A stretch of DNA of 64,000 bases from CmP2 sp052084925 (GCA_052084925.1 JBQDEV010000007.1:124001-188000), one strand, 5' to 3'; positions 1 through 9,018 are shown, counted from the stretch's first letter. The notes: generated by a model from the letters alone, not told the origin. Translations and numbers: made by a program.

Positions 1-739
1 CGATATCGGAGATAGCGGTGGCCATCGGCACCCGCACACCCAGGGCGCGACGGGTGGTGGAGGAGGCGCCGCCGCCGAAGCCGACGAGCACACCGGCGGC
101 ACCGGTGCGCATTAGGTGCAGCGCCGGGATGTAGCCGGCCGCACCGCCGACGATGACAGGCACATCGAGCTCATAGATGAACTGCTTCAGATCCAGCGGC
201 TCCTGGGTGGCGGAGACGTGCTGGGCGGAAACGGTGGTGCCACGGATGACGAACAGGTCCACTCCGGCATCGATCACCGTGCGGTAGTGCTCCTGGGTGC
301 GCTGCGGAGTGAGTGCTCCGGCGACTACGACACCGGCCTCGCGGATCTCGGACAACCGCTGGCTGATCAGTTCCGGCTGGATGGGTGCCGAATACAGCTG
401 CTGGAGCCGCGCGGTGTTCTCCGGGGAGAACTTCTGCTGGTGCAGCGCCGCGATCTCTTCGAGCACCGGCTCCGGGTTCTCATACCGGGTCCACAGCCCT
501 TCGAGGTTGAGCACGCCCATGCCACCGAGCTTGCCGAGGGCGATCGCCGTGGCCGGTGACATCACCGAGTCCATCGGCGCACCGATCACGGGCATGCTGA
601 AGGTGAAGGCGTCGATCTGCCAGTCCAGGTTGACGTCCTCGGGTCCGCGGGTGCGGCGGGTGGGGACGATGTTGATGTCGTCCAGGGCATAGGCGCGGCG
701 GCCGCGTTTGCCGCGGCCGATCTCCACTTCATAGCTCAC
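1..739 (-). CDS. guaB3: GuaB3 family IMP dehydrogenase-related protein (3' end outside window)
   Basis: The reverse strand encodes 246 residues of a GuaB3-family protein beginning SYEVEIGRGKRGRRAYALDD after a GTG start at 739. It has the TIM-barrel phrases PVIGAPMDSVMSP and VPVIVGGAAGY and the phosphate-binding stretch GAAGVLVGFGGG. Unlike true IMP dehydrogenase there is no CBS insert. An AAGGA ribosome-binding site lies upstream of the GTG. It follows guaB by 32 bp on the same strand, the usual actinobacterial guaB-guaB3 tandem, so the two are probably cotranscribed. Family members are often annotated as IMP dehydrogenase-like or GMP reductase-like; substrate specificity is not established by sequence. 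The C-terminal third lies beyond position 1. Confidence 0.9.
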   Translation of the reverse strand, partial: MSYEVEIGRGKRGRRAYALDDINIVPTRRTRGPEDVNLDWQIDAFTFSMPVIGAPMDSVMSPATAIALGKLGGMGVLNLEGLWTRYENPEPVLEEIAALHQQKFSPENTARLQQLYSAPIQPELISQRLSEIREAGVVVAGALTPQRTQEHYRTVIDAGVDLFVIRGTTVSAQHVSATQEPLDLKQFIYELDVPVIVGGAAGYIPALHLMRTGAAGVLVGFGGGASSTTRRALGVRVPMATAISDI

Positions 740-771
740 AGTGCTTCTCGTTCCTTAGGCTTCCCGTTGGG

Positions 772-2316
772 TCAGCGGGCGCGGTAGTTCGGCGCTTCCA
801 CCGTCATCATGATGTCATGCGGGTGCGATTCCTTCAGACCCGCCGGGGTGATGCGCACGAATCGGCCATCGCGCTTGAGTTCCTCGATGGTGCGGGATCC
901 GGTGTAGAACATGGTCTGGCGCAGTCCGCCCACGAGCTGATGCAGCACGGCCGACAGCGGACCGCGGTAGGGCACCTGGCCCTCGATGCCCTCGGGGATG
1001 AGCTTGTCCTCGGTGGGCACATCCGCCTGGAAGTAGCGGTCCTTGGAGAAGGAGCGCTGGCCGTTGCGGGTCTGCATCGCGCCCAGCGAGCCCATGCCAC
1101 GGTAGGCCTTGAACTGTTTGCCGTTGTAGAAGACCAGGTCGCCGGGCGACTCGGCGGTGCCGGCCAGCAGCGAGCCGAGCATCACGGAATCGGCACCGGC
1201 CACCAGGGCCTTGCCGATGTCGCCGGAATGCTGGAGACCGCCGTCGGCGATCAGGGGAACACCCGCCGGGATCGTCGCTTTGGAGGCTTCGTAGATGGCG
1301 GTGATCTGCGGGACACCCACACCGGCGACGACGCGGGTGGTGCAGATCGAGCCCGGACCGACGCCGACCTTCACCGCGTCAGCCCCGGCATCGACAATAG
1401 CCTTGGCACCGGCGTAGGTGGCGGCCTGGCCGCCGATGATATCGACGTGGGCCGACGCCGAGTCCTTCTTGAGGCGGGCGATCATATCGAGCACGCCCTG
1501 GGTGTGGCCGTTGGCGGTATCGACGACGAGCACGTCAGCCCCGGCCTCCACCAGGGCCATGGCCCGGTCGTAGCCGTCACCGAAGAATCCGACCGCGCCG
1601 CCGACCCGGAGCCGGCCTTCGTCGTCCTTGGCGGCATGGGGATACTGCTCGGCCTTGTCGAAGTCCTTGACCGTGATCAGGCCCTGCAGACGGTCTTGCT
1701 CATCCACCAGCGGTAGCTTCTCGATGCGGTGGGTGGAGAACAGCTCGACGGTCTCTTCGCGGGAGATCCCGACCTTGCCGGTGACCAGCGGCATCGGTGT
1801 CATGGCGGTGCGCACGGTGCGGGTGGGGAATTCCTCGCGGCGGATGAAGCGGGTGTCGCGGTTGGTGACGATGCCCAGCAGCACCTTGTTCTCGTCGACG
1901 ACGGGCAGACCGGAGACCCGGTACTGGGCGCAGAGGTCCTCGAGCTCCTCCAGGGTGGCTTCGGGGCCGACGGTGACCGGATCGATGATCATTCCGGACT
2001 CGTTGCGCTTGACCCGGTCCACTTCGGCGGCCTGATCCTCGATGGAGAGGTTGCGGTGGACGATGCCCAGACCGCCCTGGCGAGCCATGGCGATCGCGAG
2101 ACCGGCTTCGGTGACGGTGTCCATGGCGGCGGAGATGACCGGAACGTTGATGCTGATGCGGCGGGTCAGCCGGGTGCTGGTCTCGGCATCAGCGGGGATG
2201 ACGTCTGTGGCGTTGGGCAGCAGCAAAACGTCGTCATAGGTGAGTCCGGTGAAGCCGAACGGGTCGGACGCCTGGGCGACAGGATCGGGTGACGGTCCAG
2301 AGGTGGGGGTGCTCAC
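772..2316 (-). CDS. guaB: IMP dehydrogenase
   Basis: This 514-residue protein oxidises IMP to XMP with NAD+, the first committed step of GMP synthesis in the cytoplasm. The barrel starts with FTGLTYDDVLLLP (about residues 22-34), two CBS domains occupy roughly residues 110-230, and the catalytic loop GPGSICTTRVVAGVGVPQ places the nucleophilic Cys at 325. The flap contains YRGMGSLGAM. Length is normal for the family. The start is a GTG at 2316 preceded by AAAGG. guaB3 follows on the same strand, suggesting a guanine-nucleotide operon. Confidence 0.97.
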   Translation of the reverse strand: MSTPTSGPSPDPVAQASDPFGFTGLTYDDVLLLPNATDVIPADAETSTRLTRRISINVPVISAAMDTVTEAGLAIAMARQGGLGIVHRNLSIEDQAAEVDRVKRNESGMIIDPVTVGPEATLEELEDLCAQYRVSGLPVVDENKVLLGIVTNRDTRFIRREEFPTRTVRTAMTPMPLVTGKVGISREETVELFSTHRIEKLPLVDEQDRLQGLITVKDFDKAEQYPHAAKDDEGRLRVGGAVGFFGDGYDRAMALVEAGADVLVVDTANGHTQGVLDMIARLKKDSASAHVDIIGGQAATYAGAKAIVDAGADAVKVGVGPGSICTTRVVAGVGVPQITAIYEASKATIPAGVPLIADGGLQHSGDIGKALVAGADSVMLGSLLAGTAESPGDLVFYNGKQFKAYRGMGSLGAMQTRNGQRSFSKDRYFQADVPTEDKLIPEGIEGQVPYRGPLSAVLHQLVGGLRQTMFYTGSRTIEELKRDGRFVRITPAGLKESHPHDIMMTVEAPNYRAR

Positions 2317-2499
2317 AGAAAAATGGCCTTTCGATCTACATGCCCGGGTGCGGATGCTCAGCTCAACATGGCGGTGCCACCAGTGTATTCCCCTGGCGGG
2401 ATTCCACTGAACCGAGTGACCGATGGTGACACCGCGACGAGAGCAGAATCACCCGGTAGCGTGGTCGGGACAGGTATACCAGCAGAAAGCGGGGCGAGC

Positions 2500-3969
2500 A
2501 TGTCGGCCGATTCACCGCAGCATCCCCACACCTTCGAGCACGCCATCACCGTGCCGCATTCACGCGCCACGGTCGCCGCCTGGCATGAGCGCGGTGGGGT
2601 GCTGCCACGGCTGAGCCCGGACTGGTCGACGACGGTACTGAAGGAGCCCGATCAGGGGCTGCGCCCCGGGTCCCGCGCACAGCTGCTGATGGGACCCGCC
2701 GGTGTGGCCTCGCTGTTGCCCTCCACCCGGCTGGCGAAGCGCACCGGGGTGCGCTGGCAGGCGCTGCACACCGAGTGGGAGCCCGGCTTCGGTTTCACCG
2801 ATGTCATGGAGTCCGGCCCCTTGCGCTCGTGGACCCATCAGCACGGATTCTTCGACGCCGAGCCGGGTTCTACGCGAATCGAAGACCGGATCGAGTACCA
2901 GCTTCCCGCTTCCTTGGAGCGAATTCCGGGCGCCGCAACCCGATTCGACGCCGAGCTGGAACGGATCATGGCGTTCCGGTCGCGGGTAATGCGCGACGAC
3001 CTGGACTTCCAGGCCGAGGTGGCCACCGACCGCCCCCTGACGGTGGCGATCACCGGCGCCTCCGGGCTGGTGGGCACTCAGGTCTCCGCGCTGCTCCGCT
3101 CGGGCGGGCACCGGGTCATCACCCTGACGCGTCGGGCCGGGGCCAGCCGTCGGATCGATGAGCACCGGATCAGTTGGAACCCGGAGCAGGGCGAACTCGA
3201 CGCCGATTTACTGATCGGTGTGGACGTCGTCGTGCACTTGGCCGGGGCCTCCATCGCGGGACCCTTCACCGCCGCGCACCGCAAGAAAGTGCTGTCCTCA
3301 CGGGTGAACGCGACCACCACTCTGGTGACGGCGCTACAGGCGGTGGCCGATCGCGGCGGACCGCACACCTTGGTCAGCGCCTCGGCCTCGGGGTTCTACG
3401 GCCACGACGCCAGCGCGCACGATCCCGACACCGCACCCCTGGACGAGACCGCGCCACAGGGCGACGACTTCCTGGCCGCGGTGTGCCGCCAGTGGGAACA
3501 GGTCGCTTCTGGTGCCGCCGCGTCCGGGGTGCGGGTGGTCACCGTGCGCACCGGGCTCGTTCTCTCGGCAGCCGGCGGACTCTTGGCCGCTCAGCTCCCT
3601 CTCTACCAGGCGGGCGCCGGGGGTCCGATGGGCTCGGGCGAGATGTGGCAGCCCTGGGTCTCGCTGGATGACCTGGCGCAGATTTACGTGTGGGCCGCGA
3701 TCAAGGATGACCTCTCCGGACCAGTCAATGCTGTCAGCCCGCACCCGGTGCAGCAGCGCGAGTTCGCCGCCACCCTGGGCGAGATCCTGCACCGTCCCAC
3801 CATTCTGCGCACACCGAAGATCGCCCCAGCCTTGCTGCTGGGCGCTCAAGGAGCGCGCGAGCTGGCGCTGAGTTCGGCACGCCTTGCTCCGGCTAAGCTG
3901 GAAAGGTCCGGGTACCGTTTCCGGCACCCGGATCTCGACTCAGCCCTGCGCCACACGCTGGGACGCTGA
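2500..3969 (+). CDS. SRPBCC-SDR fusion, TIGR01777-type epimerase/oxidoreductase
   Basis: The protein has two parts. Residues about 1-150 form an SRPBCC (polyketide-cyclase-like) ligand-binding domain beginning with FEHAITVPHSRATVAAWHERGG. Residues about 165-489 form an extended SDR of the TIGR01777/YfcH family, with the nucleotide-binding motif GASGLVG. Family members are predicted NAD(P)-dependent sugar-nucleotide epimerase-like enzymes of unknown substrate. I chose ATG 2500 (489 residues) because homology begins there. The frame is open back to 2323, but that extra 59 residues is low-complexity and overlaps the guaB promoter region. It is divergent from guaB and stands alone. Confidence 0.85.
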   Translation: MSADSPQHPHTFEHAITVPHSRATVAAWHERGGVLPRLSPDWSTTVLKEPDQGLRPGSRAQLLMGPAGVASLLPSTRLAKRTGVRWQALHTEWEPGFGFTDVMESGPLRSWTHQHGFFDAEPGSTRIEDRIEYQLPASLERIPGAATRFDAELERIMAFRSRVMRDDLDFQAEVATDRPLTVAITGASGLVGTQVSALLRSGGHRVITLTRRAGASRRIDEHRISWNPEQGELDADLLIGVDVVVHLAGASIAGPFTAAHRKKVLSSRVNATTTLVTALQAVADRGGPHTLVSASASGFYGHDASAHDPDTAPLDETAPQGDDFLAAVCRQWEQVASGAAASGVRVVTVRTGLVLSAAGGLLAAQLPLYQAGAGGPMGSGEMWQPWVSLDDLAQIYVWAAIKDDLSGPVNAVSPHPVQQREFAATLGEILHRPTILRTPKIAPALLLGAQGARELALSSARLAPAKLERSGYRFRHPDLDSALRHTLGR

Positions 3970-4118
3970 ACCAAGCTTTCAACGCACGTAGACTCGGTCG
4001 AGAGGGGTCGACCTGTCGATAAGGCGTCCACTCCGGTCGGGAAACCGAGAAGGACAGGAAGTAGACCCGGGTGGCGCGCCCCTGCAAGACCTGAGCCGTG
4101 TGTATGCAGTGATGCCGC

Positions 4119-4409
4119 TTAGTGCTGTGTCTTGGACAATGCGGACAGCGCGTCGAGGTGCTCACGAAATGCTCGTCGTCCAGAATCTGTGAGGCCGATC
4201 CAGACGCGGCTTCGCCCGCCCCGAGCTGCGCGACGCTGCGCTACATATCCGGCGTCACTGAGCGTGGCGAGCTGTTTACTCAACGCGGAGTCCGACGTTC
4301 CCAGATGTTCGCGCAAGGTGGAGAATTCTTCCTCGGTCACCGGGTCAAGGAGCGCGCAGATGCGCAGTCGAGGAATCGGGTGAATCACCGGGTCGAGTGC
4401 GGGCATCAC
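4119..4409 (-). CDS. Winged-helix transcriptional regulator (HTH_34 type)
   Basis: This 96-residue protein is a single winged-helix domain of the ArsR/MarR-like HTH_34 class. The recognition-helix region is SDSALSKQLATLSDAGYV and the wing is RRAARGGRSRVWIGLTDSGRRAF. It has no effector or metal-binding domain, so it may respond through a partner protein. Translation can begin at GTG 4409 or ATG 4406; the upstream membrane-protein gene ends only 7 bp away, so the pair is one transcription unit. The arrangement, a small regulator cotranscribed with a small membrane protein, is common in actinobacteria. The twin palindromes at 4866-4908 in front of the pair are its plausible operators. Confidence 0.8.
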   Translation of the reverse strand: MMPALDPVIHPIPRLRICALLDPVTEEEFSTLREHLGTSDSALSKQLATLSDAGYVAQRRAARGGRSRVWIGLTDSGRRAFREHLDALSALSKTQH

Positions 4410-4416
4410 CTGAGGC

Positions 4417-4872
4417 TCACTTCTCGACGTCGCTCACGTGGCGAGCCCAGGAGCGATCCATGAGCGGGCCGAGCGTCGCCACGATCGTGAACAGCAGCAC
4501 TGCGGCCAGCAATGGCACCCACCACCAGCCCTGCTCTGCATACAGGCCTCGGCTGACACCGCCGACGATCCCGGCGAGGATCGCGAACCCAGCCAGCTGG
4601 AGTCCCATGCGACCGGAGAGTTTGATCTTACGAACCGCCGTCGGCTGATTCCACGCCGCCACGAGAGCGATCACCAGAACCAGCGCTACGGGAGCGAGGA
4701 ATTGCACCAGAACAGGCAGTCCCGTCAGATACGGAATCAGGGCGAAGACCGCGAGAATCAGTCCGAGCATGACCCAGTATCTTTTCGGGCGTCGCAGCCG
4801 CTCGGCATTGACTTCTCGGACTTCCGCCACCGCGTGGAGAGCCTCGTCAGCAGTCGGGTCATGATTTTCCAT
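4417..4872 (-). CDS. Small integral membrane protein cotranscribed with regulator
   Basis: The 151-residue product has a charged N terminus (to about residue 30) followed by four hydrophobic segments: RYWVMLGLILAVFALIPY, FLAPVALVLVIALVAAW, GLQLAGFAILAGIVGGV and WWVPLLAAVLLFTIVATL. No enzymatic motif is visible and I do not recognise the family beyond its recurrent pairing with HTH_34 regulators. The ATG at 4872 has no Shine-Dalgarno sequence. Instead a -10-like TAGAGT ends 7 nt upstream, so the message may be leaderless. The downstream regulator gene is 7 bp away. Confidence 0.7.
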   Translation of the reverse strand: MENHDPTADEALHAVAEVREVNAERLRRPKRYWVMLGLILAVFALIPYLTGLPVLVQFLAPVALVLVIALVAAWNQPTAVRKIKLSGRMGLQLAGFAILAGIVGGVSRGLYAEQGWWWVPLLAAVLLFTIVATLGPLMDRSWARHVSDVEK

Positions 4873-4908
4873 ACCGGAAACTCTACCAGTGACTTTCCAA
4901 TCCGGAAA
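4866..4908 (-). promoter_or_regulatory. Leaderless promoter with two imperfect palindromic operators
   Basis: Two 15-bp elements with TTTCC/GGAAA arms lie at 4866-4880 and 4894-4908, 28 bp apart. In an 18-bp comparison they agree at 15 positions. Read leftward, the upstream copy covers a -35-like TTTCCG (4908-4903). The -10-like TAGAGT (4885-4880) follows after 17 nt, and the second copy covers its end and the ATG at 4872. This layout fits repression by the cotranscribed winged-helix protein. The elements are seen directly; the regulator assignment is inference. Confidence 0.5.
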
Positions 4909-5205
4909 GAGAAGGCTCAGCCCGCCCTGCGGAGCTCCGCAGAGTAAGAGCGGTCAGAAACAGAGGAGTGCGGGGCCCGGTGGGGGGGGGGGGGCGCCGC
5001 CACGCACCCTCCACGGGCGGGGCGCCGGGGACCCCCAGCTGGAGCGGGCGGGGGTGTGGGCGTGTGAGCGTGNNNNNNNNNNTTTCCCCACCTGAATTTC
5101 TCCGCCCCCCCCCGCCGTGCGGTCCCCCGAGTTGTCCGCGCGGACACAACCCGGGCCGGCGGCGCACCTTTGTCGGTGCTCGGACTCCTCTCAGCTCAGA
5201 CAGCG
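4873..5205. other. Non-coding stretch with low-quality, extremely G-rich sequence
   Basis: Apart from the promoter at its left end, this stretch holds no credible gene. It contains a run of 13 G at 4982-4994, a run of 9 C at 5105-5113, repeated GGGGC/CCCC patches and the assembly gap. The short open frames crossing it are compositional artefacts. A GTCCGCGCGGAC palindrome near 5137-5148 may be part of a terminator for the symporter gene, but the sequence quality here is too doubtful to say. Confidence 0.6.
5073..5082. other. Assembly gap (ten N)
   Basis: Ten consecutive N mark a scaffold join of conventional size, so the true missing length is unknown. The genes on each side are intact, but their adjacency is an assembly inference. 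Confidence 0.95.
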
Positions 5206-6624
5206 TCAGGCTCGCTGCTCCTGCAGCTGTGCTTCGTCAGCTTCTTCAGCCTTCTCAGCTTCGGTGTCTTCGTCGTCGTTCATCAGCTCCACGCCGGCGT
5301 GCTTGGCGTTGTAGAGCGACTCGTCCAGGATGCCCTCCTGCTTGGACACCAGCGCGGGCACCAGTGCCTGGCCGACCACGTTGACGGCGGTACGGCCCAT
5401 GTCGACAATCGGATCCACGGCGAGCAACAGGCCCACACCGGCCAGTGGCAGTCCGAGGGTGGACAGCGTCAGGGTCAGCATGACCACGGCGCCGGTGGTG
5501 CCAGCGGTGGCAGCGGAACCGAGCACTGAGACCACCACGATGAGCGCGTAATCGGCCAGCGTCAGCTCGATGCCGAAGAACTGGGCGACGAACATCGCAG
5601 CGATCGCCGGGTAGATGGCCGCGCAGCCGTCCATTTTGGTGGTGGCACCCAGCGGCACCGCGAAGGCGGCGTAGCCGGAGGGCACTCCGAAGTTGCGCTC
5701 GGCCACCCGCTGGGTCACCGGAAGCGTGCCGATCGAGGAGCGGGAGACGAAGCCCAGCTGGAAGGCGGGCCACACGCCGGAGAAGAACTTGCGCACGCTC
5801 AGTCCGTGCGCCTTCACCAGCACCGGGTAGAGCACCAGCAGCACGATGGCCAGACCCGCATAGATGGCGAGCACGAAGGTACCGAGGGCACCCATGGTGG
5901 TCCAGCCGTAGGAGGCCACCGCGTTGCCGAGTAGGCCGATCGTGCCGATCGGGGCGATACGGATGATCCACCACAGCACCTTCTGGATCACGGCCAAGGT
6001 GGACTGGGAGAAGTCGAGGAAGGGCTCCGCTTTCTTACCCAGCTTTAGGGCGGCCACACCGACGACGATGGCGATTACCAGGATCTGCAGCACGTTGAAT
6101 GACACCGAGGTGGTCATGGTGCCATCATCTCCGGCCGTGGTGGAGGCCGAGAGTCCGAGGAAGTTGGAGGGGATAAGCCCCTGCAGGAAGGCCAGCCACT
6201 CGCCGGTGCGACCCGCGTACTCCTCAGGCGCCTCCTGTCCGGTGCCCACGCCGGGCTGGAACACCGCACCCATGGCGATGCCGATGAGCACAGAGAGGAA
6301 GGCAGTAATGGCGAACCACAGCAGCGTCTTCCAGGCGAGCCGGGCGGCGTTCGTCACCTGCGCCAGATTGGCGATGGAGGCGACGACGGCGAAGAACACC
6401 AGCGGGATCACCGCGGCGCGCAGCAGGGAGATGTAGCTGGAGCCGATGAGCTGCAGCGTGGTTCCCAGGCCGGTGGGGGTGTCCTCGGCGTGGCCGGCCG
6501 CGCGGGCCACCAGGCCGAGCGCGACGCCGAGCACCAGGGCCACCAGGATCTGGAACCCGAAATTGGTCATCCAGCCGGGCAGGGTCTTCTGCCGGGGCTG
6601 GGCCTCAGTGTTGGATGAATGCAT
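5206..6624 (-). CDS. Dicarboxylate/amino acid:cation symporter (DAACS family)
   Basis: The 472-residue protein is a glutamate/aspartate/C4-dicarboxylate symporter of the GltP/DctA type in the cytoplasmic membrane. The diagnostic hairpin SRSSIGTLPVTQRV, the helix-7 motif PLGATTKMDG (equivalent to NMDGT) and the helix-8 substrate motif DMGRTAVNVVGQAL are all present. The C-terminal tail (about residues 450-472) is strongly acidic. I prefer the ATG at 6624; the frame is open to a GTG at 6684, but the added residues are hydrophilic and unlike the family. It lies 97 bp downstream of the AEC permease on the same strand, so it may belong to the aldarate operon or have its own promoter. Substrate cannot be told from sequence. 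Confidence 0.88.
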   Translation of the reverse strand: MHSSNTEAQPRQKTLPGWMTNFGFQILVALVLGVALGLVARAAGHAEDTPTGLGTTLQLIGSSYISLLRAAVIPLVFFAVVASIANLAQVTNAARLAWKTLLWFAITAFLSVLIGIAMGAVFQPGVGTGQEAPEEYAGRTGEWLAFLQGLIPSNFLGLSASTTAGDDGTMTTSVSFNVLQILVIAIVVGVAALKLGKKAEPFLDFSQSTLAVIQKVLWWIIRIAPIGTIGLLGNAVASYGWTTMGALGTFVLAIYAGLAIVLLVLYPVLVKAHGLSVRKFFSGVWPAFQLGFVSRSSIGTLPVTQRVAERNFGVPSGYAAFAVPLGATTKMDGCAAIYPAIAAMFVAQFFGIELTLADYALIVVVSVLGSAATAGTTGAVVMLTLTLSTLGLPLAGVGLLLAVDPIVDMGRTAVNVVGQALVPALVSKQEGILDESLYNAKHAGVELMNDDEDTEAEKAEEADEAQLQEQRA

Positions 6625-6721
6625 TCCAGCACCGTAGTCCTTTACCACCTCCCCCACCGACCGGTCGTTCATGTGAAGACACACTGTGATGTTGACGACT
6701 TCAGGACGGGGAATTCATGGA

Positions 6722-7666
6722 CTACGTCGGTGCCAGCAGCAGGCTGATGAGCAGGATCACCGGCAGCGAGAGGAACGAGCTGGCGAAGATCGTGTCGCGC
6801 ACCAACAGGGTGGGCAGGCGGAACTGGGTGGCGAAGAGGTACACGTTCTGGGCGGTGGGCAGTGCCGCCATCGCGACCACGCCGAACAGCTCCATCCCGC
6901 TGAGGTCGAAGACGAGCCAGCCCAGCAACCAGGCGGCGACCGGCATCAGCGCCAGCTTCGTTACGGTGCCCAGCACCAGGTCGCCGAGGATCTCCCGGCT
7001 TCGTAGCGGCCGCTGACCGTACAGGCTCATGCCGAACACGAGCAGCAGCAGCGGGATCGATGAGTGACCGAGCATATCCAGCGGCTGCCAGATCACCTCG
7101 GGAGGGGTCCACTCGGCCAGTGCCAGGCCTGCACCGGCTACCGCCGCGATGGACACCGGATTCGCCACCGCGGTGACCACGGTCTTCCATAACGGTTGCT
7201 TCTGTTCCGACTGGCCGCGGGCGAGAAAGGAGAAAATCGTCAGGTAGATCGGGGCGATCACCAGCAGCTGTGCCATCAGCACGGACACGGCGGGCAGAGC
7301 AGACCCGGCGGCAAACAGTGCGATCGGCAGGCCGATGTTGCCGGCGTTGACATACGACGCCGCCATCGACCCAGACACCGCCTGGCTCAGTGGGCGCCGC
7401 AACACGAACAGACTCAGCGGAATGAAGACCACTGCGGCTGCGAGCGCGGTGAGCAGCGCGATCGGCACGTAGACGCCGACCACCGCGTGGATGTCGGTCT
7501 CAGCCAGCAGCACCAGCATCAGTGCCGGGTTGGTGATGTAGTAGATCGTGGGGGTGAGACCGTCCTGGATGCGGGCGGTCACGGGCTGTGGCAACAGCAC
7601 CACGGCGGCGAATCCGATCCCGATCAGGATCAGGACGACACCGAATCCGAGCAGTACTCCTGCCAC
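6722..7666 (-). CDS. AEC family transporter (auxin efflux carrier-like permease)
   Basis: This 314-residue protein has about ten hydrophobic segments in two inverted halves, starting VLLGFGVVLILIGIGFAAVVLLP and ending FASSFLSLPVILLISLLLAP, as in AEC/MdcF-type permeases. Such proteins often move organic acids such as malonate or malate. Translation starts at a GTG at 7666 behind GGGGGA. It begins 13 bp after gudD stops, so it is very likely cotranscribed with the glucarate genes and may move an aldarate or a pathway acid; that role is inferred from position only. Confidence 0.82.
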   Translation of the reverse strand: MAGVLLGFGVVLILIGIGFAAVVLLPQPVTARIQDGLTPTIYYITNPALMLVLLAETDIHAVVGVYVPIALLTALAAAVVFIPLSLFVLRRPLSQAVSGSMAASYVNAGNIGLPIALFAAGSALPAVSVLMAQLLVIAPIYLTIFSFLARGQSEQKQPLWKTVVTAVANPVSIAAVAGAGLALAEWTPPEVIWQPLDMLGHSSIPLLLLVFGMSLYGQRPLRSREILGDLVLGTVTKLALMPVAAWLLGWLVFDLSGMELFGVVAMAALPTAQNVYLFATQFRLPTLLVRDTIFASSFLSLPVILLISLLLAPT

Positions 7667-7679
7667 AGTCCCCCGCTTC

Positions 7680-9014
7680 TCAGCGCACCAGGCAGGGGCG
7701 CTTGTTGTCGAACTCCCACCCGGGGATGAGGTACTGCATTGCCGCGGCGTCGTCGCGAGAACCTAGTCCATGCTCCAGGTAGAGCTCGTGGGCCTCCTGC
7801 AGTCGGTCGCGGTTCAGCTCGACGCCCAGTCCGGACTTGGCTGGTACCGCGATCTCTCCGCCGGAGATGGTCAGCGGCTCGGTGGTGAGCCCCTGTCCGT
7901 CCTGCCAGATCCAGTGGGTGTCCAGGGCGGTGATCTCCCCGGGTGCGGCGGCCCCCACCTGGGTGAACATGGCCAGCGAGATGTCGAAGTGGTTGTTCGA
8001 GTGCGACCCCCAGGTCAGCCCGAACTCGTGGCAAAGTTGGGCCACGCGCACCGATCCGGCCATCGTCCAGAAGTGCGGGTCGGCCAACGGAATGTCCACG
8101 GCGTTGGAGCGCACGGCATGGGCCATCTCGCGCCAGTCGGTGGCGATCATGTTGGTCGCGGTCTGCAGCCCGGTGGCGCGGCGGAACTCGGCCACGACCT
8201 CCCGACCGGAAAACCGGCCCTCGGCCCCGCAGGGATCCTCCGCATAGGCGACAACACCCTGCATCCGCTTGCCGAGCCGGATCGCGTCCTCCAGCAGCCA
8301 CCCGCCGTTCGGGTCCAGGGTGATGCGGGCATCCGGGAAGCGTTCCTTCAGCGCCGTGACCGCGTCGACCTCCAGATCACCAGCCTGCACACCGCCCTTG
8401 AGTTTGAAGTCCTGGAACCCATAGCGCTGTTGAGCGGCTTCCGCCAGACGCACCACCGCCTCCGGAGTCATGGCTTCCTCGCGCCGCACCCGCTCCCAAG
8501 CGTCGGCGCCATTCGGCTCGCGCAGGTAGGGCAGGTCCGTCTGACCGGGATTCCCCACGTAGAAGAGGTAACCGAGCATCGGCACCGCCTCACGCTGCTG
8601 CCCGTCACCGAGCAGCTCGGCCACCGGTACCCCGAGAAACTGACCGTGCAGATCCAGCAGGGCGGACTCCAGCGCCGTCACCGCATGCACGGAGGTGCGC
8701 AGGTCGAAGGTCTGCAGTCCACGGCCACCGGCGTCGCGGTCCGAGAACCGGGCGGCCACCTCGCGCAACAGAGAGCGCAGCCGCGCCACCGGCTGGCCGA
8801 CCAGCAGGGAGGCAGACTCCTCGATGGTCGAACGGATCGGTTCCCCTCCGGGAACCTCACCGAGGCCGACCCGGCCGTCGGAATCAGTCACGATGGCGAT
8901 GTTCCGGGTGAAGAACGGACCGTGAGCACCCGAGAGGTTCAGCAGCATCGAGTCGTGCCCGGCGACCGGAACAACCTCGATGGTCTGGATCGTGGGCTGG
9001 GCGGAACCACTCAT
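7680..9014 (-). CDS. gudD: Glucarate dehydratase
   Basis: This 444-residue enolase-superfamily enzyme converts D-glucarate to 5-dehydro-4-deoxy-D-glucarate. The KLKGG motif places catalytic Lys at 206, DPNGGW and EDPC give metal ligands (Asp234, Glu259 and neighbours), and HSNNHFDISLAMF gives catalytic His338. These positions lie within one residue of those known for Escherichia coli GudD. The ATG at 9014 has GGGAG nine bases upstream. It sits 4 bp after the semialdehyde dehydrogenase gene and 13 bp before the AEC permease, inside the KDGDH-ALDH-gudD operon. Confidence 0.96.
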   Translation of the reverse strand: MSGSAQPTIQTIEVVPVAGHDSMLLNLSGAHGPFFTRNIAIVTDSDGRVGLGEVPGGEPIRSTIEESASLLVGQPVARLRSLLREVAARFSDRDAGGRGLQTFDLRTSVHAVTALESALLDLHGQFLGVPVAELLGDGQQREAVPMLGYLFYVGNPGQTDLPYLREPNGADAWERVRREEAMTPEAVVRLAEAAQQRYGFQDFKLKGGVQAGDLEVDAVTALKERFPDARITLDPNGGWLLEDAIRLGKRMQGVVAYAEDPCGAEGRFSGREVVAEFRRATGLQTATNMIATDWREMAHAVRSNAVDIPLADPHFWTMAGSVRVAQLCHEFGLTWGSHSNNHFDISLAMFTQVGAAAPGEITALDTHWIWQDGQGLTTEPLTISGGEIAVPAKSGLGVELNRDRLQEAHELYLEHGLGSRDDAAAMQYLIPGWEFDNKRPCLVR

Positions 9015-9018
9015 GCGA

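Noticed and set aside
817..2292. Long rightward open frames opposite guaB
   Set aside because: They mirror guaB codons on the other strand, have no homology and no ribosome-binding site; high G+C creates such frames throughout the window.
2323..2499. N-terminal extension of the SRPBCC-SDR protein
   Set aside because: The extra 59 residues are low-complexity and lie in the guaB promoter region; family homology begins at 2500.
4889..5384. Small open frames across the N run
   Set aside because: They translate through N and homopolymers and are artefacts of the assembly join.
6661..6700. TGTGA repeats before the DAACS symporter as a CRP/GlxR site
   Set aside because: The two TGTGA elements are direct, not inverted, and do not fit the TGTGA-N6-TCACA pattern.
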